A stretch of 11,766 nucleotides of DNA from an uncultured Collinsella sp. (GTDB lineage Bacteria > Actinomycetota > Coriobacteriia > Coriobacteriales > Coriobacteriaceae). The translations under genes and the position numbers were made by a program. The notes under the pieces were generated by a model that saw nothing but the letters and a program-made list of their open reading frames with translations, was not told where the DNA came from and ran no database searches. The DNA lies in NCBI GenBank assembly GCA_958348565.1, contig CATVZP010000061.1, positions 1 through 11,766 of the forward strand, given 5' to 3'. Shown here in pieces: positions 1-6,488 of the stretch (the first letter of the stretch is position 1; the number at the start of each line of letters is the position of its first letter).

Positions 1-7
1 CGTGAGC

Positions 8-43
8 TTGAAGATTGTAGGGAAATCAATGTTCAAATGTCAA
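8..43 (-). promoter_or_regulatory. Leftward sigma70-type promoter (probably rpmH-rnpA)
   Basis: On the minus strand the -35 is a perfect TTGACA (plus-strand 38-43) and the -10 is TACAAT (plus-strand 14-19), with an 18-nt spacer. Transcription would start near position 7 and leave the window to the left. In many bacteria rpmH (ribosomal protein L34) and rnpA lie divergently upstream of dnaA, so this is probably their promoter, but no part of that gene is visible. Confidence 0.75.
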
Positions 44-102
44 GAAATCAAAGGTGAAAGGTTGCAAAGAGTACACGGTTCCCCCATAAGCAGAACCGGC
101 AT

Positions 103-132
103 TTGAGGCAGCAGACAACTTTTCACGATATT
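103..132 (+). promoter_or_regulatory. Weak candidate promoter for the GHKL gene and dnaA
   Basis: TTGAGG (103-108) and GATATT (127-132) are 18 nt apart, each matching four of six consensus bases, on the strand of the downstream gene. A second equally weak pair is TTGCAA (62-67) and CATAAG (85-90), 17 nt apart. Either would put the start just upstream of the DnaA-box cluster, compatible with repression by DnaA. I cannot choose between them. Confidence 0.25.
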
Positions 133-286
133 TCATCGAGTTTTCAACAGGTCGTGTTGGAAATGTTGAGAACTTTTCGTCCGTTTTCCAAAGTTTTCAA
201 CAGGTTTTGAAAACTTGTCGAAAGATGAGAAACATTGCGTGGTGAGCTACTATTTGTTCAAAACCTTTTGAAAGATTGCGAGCGGC
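120..286. other. oriC left DnaA-box cluster
   Basis: This AT-rich intergenic carries a cluster of 9-mers related to TTTTCAACA. Exact copies lie at 141-149 and 194-202 on the plus strand. One-mismatch copies on the minus strand lie at 155-163 (TTTCCAACA), 164-172 (TTCTCAACA), 205-213 (TTTTCAAAA) and 255-263 (TTTTGAACA). Positions 193-214 form an inverted pair, GTTTTCAA-N6-TTGAAAAC. TTTTCAACA differs from the canonical TTATCCACA at positions 3 and 6. The density, the place upstream of dnaA, and a further copy between dnaA and dnaN support a bipartite oriC, in which this half would be the DnaA-loading and autoregulatory side. No experimental binding is implied. Confidence 0.7.
207..223 (+). repeat. 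17-bp oriC repeat, left copy
   Basis: TTGAAAACTTGTCGAAA occurs here and, identically and in the same orientation, at 3394-3410 beyond dnaA. It contains the end of a DnaA-box-like core (GAAAA) plus an extension ACTTGTCGAAA that is not part of any known DnaA box. The two copies bracket the GHKL gene and dnaA. Confidence 0.8.
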
Positions 287-1639
287 ATGTCTGACGACTT
301 CTACACCATGGTCGATTCCGGTGATCCGGCACCCGACAACGAGCACATCACCGGCGTGCGCGAAGAACGCAACGAGAGCGAGCAGGTCACCGCACAAGCA
401 CCAAAGGCTATGTATGCAGCGCGCATCGCGGTCTACGACGACATGCTGTCGACACCACGTGTCATCGTCATCGAACCGCAAGACGTCCGTACCTACTTGG
501 AAGAGACAACTAACACCGTCTATCAGTGCATGAAAGAACAGGGAGGACGCATCTCGCTGATGGTTATCCGCGAGATTGTCGAAAACTTTATCCACGCGCA
601 TTTCGCAGAGCCCATCATCTCGATTCTCGACGGTGGCGATACCATCCGCTTTGCCGATCAGGGTCCGGGCATCGACGACAAAGAGCGTGCCTTCGACTTT
701 GGCGTAACCAGCGCTAACAGCAAGATGAAACGGTATATCCGCGGCACCGGCGCCGGGTTTCCCATGGTGCAGGAGTACCTGGAAAACGCCGGCGGCGCCG
801 TCTCCATCGAGGACAACATGGGCAACGGCACCGTCGTGACGGTAAGTCTGAACCCCAAGCGCGTGCAGGAAATCGAGCGTGCCGGCGGGCGCGGGGCAGC
901 CGTGCGACCCGAAACAGAGCAGCAGGCATATCCCATGCCGGGCGCCTTCGCGCAGCAACCCGCAGCAATGCAGCAGGTGCAACAGCAAATGCCTCCTATG
1001 CTGCAGCCTGGCATGCCCCCCGTGCAAGAGCCCCAGGCACCCTCGGGCGCGATTCCCCAGAACATACCCGATGCAATGCCAGCGATGGGCCAGGATGTGG
1101 GAAACTTACAGCAGATGGCAGGCGCATCGGCTGCACAGCAGATATCCTATCAACCGAACCCGCAAGGGTATCCGGCTCAATACGCGCCGCAAACGGGATA
1201 TGCGCAGGCATACCCCCAGCAATACCCGTTGGGATACCAGCAGCCGTACCAACAGATGCCCCAGGCGCAGTACAACCCATGGGCCCAGCAGATGCCTCCG
1301 CAGCCTTACCAACAGTGGCCGCAAAGTTTTCAACAGCAGCCGCTGCCCATGCAGAGTTCTCAACAACCAGCAGCTCAAATGATGTATCCTAATGCGGCGA
1401 ATCAATATGCACAGCCGCAGCAAGACGTATTTGTGAGCGAGCGCGGCGAAGCGGCACTGGGCTATCTGGCTCAAAACCAAGAGTGTGGCGCAACCGACCT
1501 GGCACGAGCGTTTGGAAACTCAGCGCCCACGTGGTCGCGAACGCTCAACGACTTGGCACAGGCCGGCTTGGTAATCAAACATGGCCAGAAATATCATCTG
1601 ACCGAAATAGGCGGCGCTCGCGTGCGAGCCCAAAGTTAA
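287..1639 (+). CDS. GHKL ATPase domain protein with Gln/Pro-rich linker and winged helix
   Basis: I do not recognise a named family. The 450-aa protein has three parts. Residues about 80-190 form a GHKL (HATPase_c) ATP-binding fold: an N-box with E96, E99 and N100; a G1 box D124-Q-G-P-G-I129; a G2 box G153-T-G-A-G-F158; and a closing GNGTVVTVSL strand typical of histidine kinases and SpoIIAB-like kinases. There is no phospho-acceptor His domain and no membrane segment. Residues about 215-385 are low-complexity, rich in Gln, Pro, Tyr, Met and Ala. Residues about 386-450 read as a winged helix (ATDLARAFGN, then SRTLNDLAQAGLV, then a wing). The ATG at 287 follows only a weak ribosome site. The gene sits inside oriC and ends 15 bp before dnaA, so it is probably co-transcribed with it and may act on initiation or dnaA expression; that role is inference. 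Its own codons contain two DnaA-box-like sites (1327-1335, 1357-1365). Confidence 0.85.
   Translation: MSDDFYTMVDSGDPAPDNEHITGVREERNESEQVTAQAPKAMYAARIAVYDDMLSTPRVIVIEPQDVRTYLEETTNTVYQCMKEQGGRISLMVIREIVENFIHAHFAEPIISILDGGDTIRFADQGPGIDDKERAFDFGVTSANSKMKRYIRGTGAGFPMVQEYLENAGGAVSIEDNMGNGTVVTVSLNPKRVQEIERAGGRGAAVRPETEQQAYPMPGAFAQQPAAMQQVQQQMPPMLQPGMPPVQEPQAPSGAIPQNIPDAMPAMGQDVGNLQQMAGASAAQQISYQPNPQGYPAQYAPQTGYAQAYPQQYPLGYQQPYQQMPQAQYNPWAQQMPPQPYQQWPQSFQQQPLPMQSSQQPAAQMMYPNAANQYAQPQQDVFVSERGEAALGYLAQNQECGATDLARAFGNSAPTWSRTLNDLAQAGLVIKHGQKYHLTEIGGARVRAQS
1322..1336 (+). repeat. DnaA-box repeat inside the GHKL gene
   Basis: The 15-mer CAAAGTTTTCAACAG is identical to positions 189-203 of the upstream intergenic and contains the exact box TTTTCAACA (1327-1335). 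A second box, TTCTCAACA with a preceding AG, lies 30 bp on at 1357-1365 and repeats an 11-mer found inverted at 164-174. Both fall in the codons of the low-complexity linker, where protein constraint is weak. Confidence 0.6.
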
Positions 1640-1654
1640 GGAACGGGAGAAACA

Positions 1655-3376
1655 GTGGACGAGGAAGCAAGCATCATCCTGGGAGATGCCATCGCCTTTT
1701 GCCAGCGCGACGGCCAAGATGCACGCCTCATCAATATGCTGGGACAATCGCGCGCCGTGAGCTTAACCGAGGACACCTTGACGATTGAGGCCCCCTCACG
1801 ATTTGCCATCGCTCAGCTCAAAAAGCATCAACCAACCATCGAGGCGTACCTAGAAGAGATCGCCTTTGCGCCGATCGCGCTCAATATCGTGGCACCGCAA
1901 GGTGCCTCGGCAAATACGGCCCCGGTCACTCACCCGGTAGCGACCGACACCGCAGCGGCAACGCCGGCGCCCGAGCCTCGACGCGACGATGTTTCCCGTG
2001 AAACCATGGCACCGCAGCCGACCGCTTCGGTCGCATCGGCGGTAGAGCCAGCCCCCTCGCCCATCCCGACCGCCACGCATATGCCCGTCGCACACGAGAC
2101 GACACCCGGCGAGGAATCGGGCATTGCAATTAAAAACACGTTGTCCGCCGACGATTTCCGCCGCATGATGACCCAAATGAATGGCAGGCCACCGGCGAAA
2201 AGCGCGAGTTCGTCCGCAGCGCCGGCAGCACCTTCGGCGGCCCCGACGGCAGTCGAGAAAAACGCGGACGGGGCACCCCTCGCAGCGAATTCGAAATTCA
2301 CGTTTGAAAACTTCGTCTTCGGACCGGAGAACAGTCTCGCCTACCGATCGGCGCTCAAATTCGCCATGCTTGCAGACACGCCCGGCACCTGCACGTCGCT
2401 GTTCATCTACGGCAAATCGGGCCTGGGCAAGACGCACCTGCTGCTCGCCATCAAAAATGAGCTGGCAGAGAAATCGCCCGAGATCAAGGTGAAGTACGCC
2501 AACTCGCAGGCATATCTGGACGACTTGATGACAGAATTCGACCGCCAAAAGAAGAGCAACGCTCCCATTATGCAGGCGTACCACGGCGTCGACGTGCTTA
2601 TCATCGATGACATCCAGAACATCATTGGCAAGCGCGCGAGCGTGGATTACTTCTTCCAGTTGATGGATGAATTTATCCGTAACAACAAGAAGGTCGTGAT
2701 CGCCGCCGACCGCGCTCCCAAGGACCTTAATATGGACGAGCGCCTGACCAGTCGCTTTAATGCCGGTCTGCTGTGCTTGGTGGCGGAGCCCAGCTACGAG
2801 ATGAAGTACAAGATTTTGCAGCGTTATTACGAGAACACGATCGCCGCCGCACCCGAGGCAGGCAACGACTCGCTGCTGGCGGCCTACGGGGGCGACGGCG
2901 GGCATCTAACCGACGCGCACTTTAAACACATGGCCGAGGTCTCGGGCACCAACATTCGCGAGCTCGAGAGCTTTTGCGAGCGTTGTGCCGGCGAAGCGGG
3001 CGATCGCGAGCGCGAGGGCGGGGAGCTCACCTTTGACGACATCGACGCCATCGCCAACCAGTACTTCGACACATCGGCCAAGAAGATCAATGTACAGACG
3101 GTCCAGTCCGTCATCGAGGAGCAATACGGTGTGACGCACGAGGAACTCATTGGGCCTCGCCGCAACGCCAATATCGCCAAGGCGCGCCATATCGCTATCT
3201 ATCTGGCAATCGAGATGTGCGAGATGACGACGACGGCCGTGGGCGCCGAGTTTGGCAACCGCAACCACTCGACCGTCAGCACGAGCTATAAAAAGGTTCA
3301 GAAGATGATTCAGGAAGACCGGACTGTTACCGAAGACCTCAAGTCACTGCGCGATAAAATTACACTGCGCTCGTAG
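1655..3376 (+). CDS. dnaA: Chromosomal replication initiator protein DnaA
   Basis: DnaA binds origin boxes, melts the duplex as an ATP-bound filament and recruits the helicase. The 573-aa protein has domain I (about 1-90, diverged), an Ala/Pro-rich disordered linker (about 90-215, longer than usual), the AAA+ domain III and the DNA-binding domain IV. Visible motifs are Walker A GKSGLGKT (253-260), Walker B VLIIDD (from 314), arginine-finger segment ERLTSRF (362-368) and sensor 2 NIRELE (433-438). In domain IV the usual RDHTT signature is RNHST: N537, H538, S539 and T540 stand where E. coli has D433, H434, T435 and T436; R503 matches the minor-groove Arg399. The GTG at 1655 follows GGGAGA at 1645-1650 and fits the domain I start. 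No promoter of its own is evident in the 15-bp gap to the upstream gene. A parS-like site lies in the linker codons. Confidence 0.97.
   Translation: MDEEASIILGDAIAFCQRDGQDARLINMLGQSRAVSLTEDTLTIEAPSRFAIAQLKKHQPTIEAYLEEIAFAPIALNIVAPQGASANTAPVTHPVATDTAAATPAPEPRRDDVSRETMAPQPTASVASAVEPAPSPIPTATHMPVAHETTPGEESGIAIKNTLSADDFRRMMTQMNGRPPAKSASSSAAPAAPSAAPTAVEKNADGAPLAANSKFTFENFVFGPENSLAYRSALKFAMLADTPGTCTSLFIYGKSGLGKTHLLLAIKNELAEKSPEIKVKYANSQAYLDDLMTEFDRQKKSNAPIMQAYHGVDVLIIDDIQNIIGKRASVDYFFQLMDEFIRNNKKVVIAADRAPKDLNMDERLTSRFNAGLLCLVAEPSYEMKYKILQRYYENTIAAAPEAGNDSLLAAYGGDGGHLTDAHFKHMAEVSGTNIRELESFCERCAGEAGDREREGGELTFDDIDAIANQYFDTSAKKINVQTVQSVIEEQYGVTHEELIGPRRNANIAKARHIAIYLAIEMCEMTTTAVGAEFGNRNHSTVSTSYKKVQKMIQEDRTVTEDLKSLRDKITLRS
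1990..2005. promoter_or_regulatory. parS: parS-like ParB-binding site within dnaA
   Basis: TGTTTCCCGTGAAACC matches 14 of 16 positions of the conserved bacterial parS palindrome TGTTTCACGTGAAACA (differences at positions 7 and 16). The two GTTTC/GAAAC half-sites are intact. It encodes part of Val-Ser-Arg-Glu-Thr in the disordered linker of DnaA, where amino-acid constraint is low. parS sites cluster near oriC and nucleate ParB spreading for chromosome segregation. I found no second copy in the window. Confidence 0.7.
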
Positions 3377-3393
3377 GTAAATGGACACACCTG

Positions 3394-3410
3394 TTGAAAA
3401 CTTGTCGAAA
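3394..3410 (+). repeat. 17-bp oriC repeat, right copy
   Basis: Exact direct copy of positions 207-223. Here the repeat overlaps a complete DnaA-box-like 9-mer at 3392-3400 (TGTTGAAAA on the plus strand), 15 bp after the dnaA stop codon. Confidence 0.8.
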
Positions 3411-3567
3411 CGGCGGTTATAAGGTGTCAAAAACTCGAGCCGCGGTGATGAAAAGTTTTGCGCAGGTTTTGAACGTGGAAAACATGCCCGGTTGCACACA
3501 GGTTCCTGTCGATTCTCTTTTTAGGGCTGACCTGCACTTTTAGGAGTAATCAACAGTTTCGTCAGTA

Positions 3568-3582
3568 CTATTACTATTATTA
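3568..3582 (-). other. DnaA-trio-like triplet run
   Basis: The bottom strand reads 3'-GAT-AAT-GAT-AAT-AAT-5', five consecutive triplets that fit the 3'-[G/A]A[T/A]-5' DnaA-trio pattern described for Bacillus subtilis, where DnaA oligomerises on one strand next to a DnaA box. A box-like TAATCAACA lies 12 bp away at 3547-3555 on the side expected for loading. Function is inferred from this arrangement. Confidence 0.6.
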
Positions 3583-3614
3583 AGATATTTATATCTATAG
3601 AAAGGTATTAAAAG

Positions 3615-4718
3615 ATGAAGTTCACCGTCAGCCAGAGCTCGCTTACGCAAGCCATCGGCGTCGTTATGAAAGGCGTCGCTTCGGCATCCACCCTCCCCAT
3701 TCTGTCGGGCGTGCTCGTTAAGGCACAAGACGGCATCTTGGAATTCCAGACCTCCAACTACACCATCTCGATTCGTCACCGCATTGCGGCTCATGTCGAA
3801 GAGGAGGGCGAGATGGTGATTCCCTGCAAGATGCTCTCCAACATCACCAAGACCCTTCCCGATGCCCCGGTCACCTTTGAGCTGTCCGAGCGTCAGGTTT
3901 TGATTGGCTGCGAGAAGAGCTCTTTCCGCCTCAACACGCTCGATGCCAACGACTTCCCCGAGTTCCCGGCATACGCCATCGAGAGCGCCGTCGAACTGCC
4001 GACCGATATTCTGTCCGAAATGGTAAGCCGCGTATGGCGCGTCACCTCGACTGACAAGGCCCGCCCCATCCTGGGCGGCGTGCACATGAAGGTCGAGAAC
4101 AACACCGTGCGCCTGGTCGCGACCGACTCCTTCCGACTGGCCGTGTGCGATACGCAGGTCGAGACCTCGACCCTCGAAGGTTCCTTTGAGCTCAACGTGC
4201 CTGCCGACGCCTTCAACGACGCGCTGAGCATCATGGCCAGCCAGGCTACTATCATGATCGGCGCCACCGACACCCAGGTTGTCTTTGAGGCCGGCAACAC
4301 CACCTACGTGTCGCGCCGCATCGAGGGCGTATATCCCAATTACAAGCAGCTCATCCCCGATTCGTGCGCGACGAGCGTCAAGATCGACGTAGCCGCCTTT
4401 AACGCCGCCCTTAAACGTGTGGCCGTTATCGCGAGCGCCAACCCCGCCGTCAAGTTTGAGATTGACGTCGAGAACGGCCAGATGGGCCTGTCCTCCATTT
4501 CCAACGACCAGGATCTGGCGCAGGAGACGATTGATGTCGAGGCCGAGGGCGAGTCGGGCACCATCGCCTTCAACTACCACTACATCTTTGGCTGCCTCAA
4601 TGCCCTGTCCAAGGAGAAGGAAATCACGCTGGAGCTCAAGAGCTATTCGCAGGCTGGCATCTTCAAGTCCTACGACAAGATCAACTATCTGTACCTGGTC
4701 ATGCCGGTACGCATCTAG
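3615..4718 (+). CDS. dnaN: DNA polymerase III beta subunit (sliding clamp)
   Basis: The clamp encircles DNA as a dimer and tethers DNA polymerase III and other clamp-binding proteins. The 367-aa length is standard and fits three similar domains of about 120 residues. Family features are the start MKFTVSQSSLTQAIGVV, the PILSGVLVKA segment of domain I, the second-domain stretch around RPILGGVHMKV and VATDSFRLAV, and the C-terminal YLVMPVRI, whose MPxR ending lies by the peptide-binding cleft. The ATG at 3615 follows AAAGG at 3601-3605. The gene starts right after the AT-rich origin segment and ends 8 bp before recF, so the two are probably translated from one message. Confidence 0.98.
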   Translation: MKFTVSQSSLTQAIGVVMKGVASASTLPILSGVLVKAQDGILEFQTSNYTISIRHRIAAHVEEEGEMVIPCKMLSNITKTLPDAPVTFELSERQVLIGCEKSSFRLNTLDANDFPEFPAYAIESAVELPTDILSEMVSRVWRVTSTDKARPILGGVHMKVENNTVRLVATDSFRLAVCDTQVETSTLEGSFELNVPADAFNDALSIMASQATIMIGATDTQVVFEAGNTTYVSRRIEGVYPNYKQLIPDSCATSVKIDVAAFNAALKRVAVIASANPAVKFEIDVENGQMGLSSISNDQDLAQETIDVEAEGESGTIAFNYHYIFGCLNALSKEKEITLELKSYSQAGIFKSYDKINYLYLVMPVRI

Positions 4719-4726
4719 CACTGCCC

Positions 4727-5833
4727 ATGACCATGTTCGCACGCGATCTTTCCGTTGCGCGCTATCGCAGCTTCGACAGTTATCGCCTTGCCCTGAGCGA
4801 CGGTGTGACAGTGCTCGCAGGTCCCAACGCGGCGGGAAAGACCAACCTCATAGAGGCGCTGCAGCTTTTGACGAGTGGCGCCTCGTTTAGGCATCCGACC
4901 GCAGCCGAGCTCGTGCACGACGGCGTGGGCTCATGCAAGGTCGAGCTGAGGCTCGAAGGCGATGGGCGCGTGCTGGACATGGGGCTGAGCGTGGTAGACG
5001 GCAAGCGTTCGTTTAGCCGCAACGGCAAGCGCTGTGCTGCGTCCGGCGTGCGCGGGGTACTGCCGAGCGTTCTGTTTTGCCCGGACCACCTAGATATGGT
5101 CAAGCGGGGTGCCAGCGTGCGCCGCACCGCACTTGATGACTTTGGCGTTCAACTGAGTGCGCGCTATGCCGATCTGGCTAGTGCCTACGGGCGCTGCGTG
5201 ACCCAGCGCAACGCCCTGCTCAAGGAGACCTGGTGCTGCCGCGAGATGCTCGGCGCTTGGAACGAATCTATCGCCCGCGCCGGTTCGGCCCTGCTCGTGC
5301 ATCGTCTGGCTCTGCTCGACCGGCTGTCGGGCCATGTGCGTGACGCCTATGGCCGCGTGGCATCCGGCGAGCCCGCCGGCGTGTCCTATGTGTCCACGCT
5401 TGGCGACCTGCCTCGCACCGAGGATCGCGACGAGCTCAGGGGCTGGGCGTATGAGCACATGCTCTCGGCGCTCGATGAGCGCGCCGACGAGGAGATTCGC
5501 CGCGGCGTGACGCTCGTGGGTCCGCATCGCGACGAGATTGAGTTTTCCGTCGCGGGCCGATCGGCCCGTTCATTTGCCAGCCAGGGCCAGCAGCGAACGC
5601 TGGTACTTGCCTGGAAGGTGGCAGAAGTGGCCGTGGCGCGCGATATCCTGGGCACTGCGCCACTGCTGCTCTTGGACGACGTGATGAGCGAGCTCGACGC
5701 CGGGCGCCGAGGCGCTTTTCTGCAGCTGATCGGCGATGATATCCAGACGGTCATAACCACCACCAATCTGGGGTATTTTACCGATGACCTGCTTGATCGA
5801 GCCAAGGTGGTGAGCATGGGTGAGACGTGCTAA
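4727..5833 (+). CDS. recF: DNA replication and repair protein RecF
   Basis: RecF is an SMC/ABC-type ATPase that binds gapped DNA and, with RecO and RecR, helps load RecA. The 368-aa length is typical. Motifs are Walker A GPNAAGKT (32-39), the ABC signature region SFASQGQQR (282-290) and Walker B LLLLDD (ending at D317-D318) followed by VMSELD. The N-terminal stretch on the aromatic motif ARYRSFDSY is also characteristic. Two start codons are possible, ATG 4727 or ATG 4733; neither has a clear ribosome site, which suggests re-initiation after the dnaN stop 8 bp upstream. The 3' end overlaps the next gene by 14 bp. Confidence 0.97.
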   Translation: MTMFARDLSVARYRSFDSYRLALSDGVTVLAGPNAAGKTNLIEALQLLTSGASFRHPTAAELVHDGVGSCKVELRLEGDGRVLDMGLSVVDGKRSFSRNGKRCAASGVRGVLPSVLFCPDHLDMVKRGASVRRTALDDFGVQLSARYADLASAYGRCVTQRNALLKETWCCREMLGAWNESIARAGSALLVHRLALLDRLSGHVRDAYGRVASGEPAGVSYVSTLGDLPRTEDRDELRGWAYEHMLSALDERADEEIRRGVTLVGPHRDEIEFSVAGRSARSFASQGQQRTLVLAWKVAEVAVARDILGTAPLLLLDDVMSELDAGRRGAFLQLIGDDIQTVITTTNLGYFTDDLLDRAKVVSMGETC

Positions 5834-6383
5834 TTACGAGCGCGAGAACGGAATGGTTGCCTTTGGCGACTTTTTGGATGCCGAGCGGCAGCGCATCCTG
5901 GCGGCCGCGACACCTGAGCGCCGCGCGCAAATGGAGGCTGCGGAGGAGTCTCGTGCGGTCTATCGCGCCTGGAATGCAGTGTGCTCGGGCACGCGCGAGG
6001 GACGCCATGTGACGGGGTTGCGCTACCTGCCCGAGTCCAACGAACTGCTGGTGTACCTCGATTCGCCCTCATGGACGCAGGAGATGACACTTTTGCGCGA
6101 GATTATCCGCGCGCGCATGGAGCGCGCCGGCGCGCACGTCGACGGCCTGGTGTTCAAGACGACCGCCCCCGGCCACACGCCGCCCGCTGCAAAAGAGCGC
6201 CTGCGCCCGGCCGTGGCCGAGCGTCCGCCGGCTCCGCATGCCGACCTCAGCGATGCCGAGCGTGCCGAGATCGAGCACCAAGTGGCACCCATCGAGGACC
6301 AAAAACTGCGCGAGGCCCTCGAGAACGCCATGAGAGCCAGTGCCGAGTGGGCCAAGGGCGTGCAGAGCAAAAAAGAGCCTTAA
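5820..6383 (+). CDS. dciA: DUF721 protein, DciA-type replicative helicase loader
   Basis: DciA proteins load or operate the replicative helicase DnaB in bacteria that lack DnaC/DnaI. In this 187-aa protein residues about 42-115 match the DUF721 pattern: AVYRAWNAVCSG, a central strand YLPESNELLVYLDSPSWTQEM and a helix LLREIIRARMERAG, then GLVFKT. The C-terminal 75 residues are a Pro/Ala-rich linker and a charged helix rich in Glu, Ala and Arg. GTG at 5820 is chosen because AAGGTGG lies 9 nt upstream (5804-5810); the start overlaps the recF end, so expression is coupled. A DUF721 gene directly after recF is the usual actinobacterial arrangement. The helicase role is family knowledge, not visible here. 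Confidence 0.88.
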   Translation: MRRANYERENGMVAFGDFLDAERQRILAAATPERRAQMEAAEESRAVYRAWNAVCSGTREGRHVTGLRYLPESNELLVYLDSPSWTQEMTLLREIIRARMERAGAHVDGLVFKTTAPGHTPPAAKERLRPAVAERPPAPHADLSDAERAEIEHQVAPIEDQKLREALENAMRASAEWAKGVQSKKEP

Positions 6384-6409
6384 ATCGCATCTGGTGGCCT
6401 TGTAGAGCC

Positions 6410-6439
6410 AAATACCCTCGTCCCCGAGGGTATTTTTTT
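6410..6439 (+). terminator. Intrinsic terminator after dciA
   Basis: An 11-bp stem (AAATACCCTCG, 6410-6420, with CGAGGGTATTT, 6425-6435) and a TCCC loop run into an uninterrupted T tract to 6439. It closes the dnaN-recF-dciA unit and separates it from gyrB. Confidence 0.93.
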
Positions 6440-6465
6440 ACGATAAACTAGTAAGGCTGTACACA
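6437..6465 (+). promoter_or_regulatory. gyrB: Weak candidate gyrB promoter
   Basis: TTTACG (6437-6442) and TACACA (6460-6465) are 17 nt apart. The match is poor, but gyrB follows a strong terminator and must have its own promoter somewhere in 6440-6480. gyr promoters are often weak-looking and supercoil-sensitive. Confidence 0.25.
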
Positions 6466-6488
6466 TTTTCTTAACTGAAGGAGGACGT

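Larger units (their letters stand above)
3377..3614. other. oriC right half: DnaA boxes, DnaA-trio-like run, AT-rich unwinding region
   Basis: This 238-bp gap between dnaA and dnaN contains an exact box on the minus strand (3392-3400, TTTTCAACA), a weaker minus-strand box at 3474-3482 (TTTTCCACG) and a plus-strand box TAATCAACA at 3547-3555. Twelve bases after the last box comes CTATTACTATTATTA (3568-3582), then an almost pure A/T stretch (about 3577-3598). The AT-rich run stands out sharply from the GC-rich surroundings and is the best candidate for the DNA unwinding element. A dnaN promoter may share this stretch, but no pair of boxes is convincing. Confidence 0.75.

Noticed and set aside
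276..533. Overlapping plus-strand frame of 85 codons at the start of the GHKL gene
   Set aside because: It overlaps the better frame at 287, whose product has clear domains. The alternative product is low-complexity Arg/Ser/Thr.
588..596. TTATCCACG, one base from the canonical DnaA box
   Set aside because: It falls in codons of the GHKL N-box (Asn-Phe-Ile-His), which are constrained by the protein, and stands apart from the clusters. Chance is enough to explain it.
3540..4742. Open frame of 400 codons on the minus strand opposite dnaN
   Set aside because: It mirrors dnaN, would cross the AT-rich origin segment and has no convincing ribosome site.
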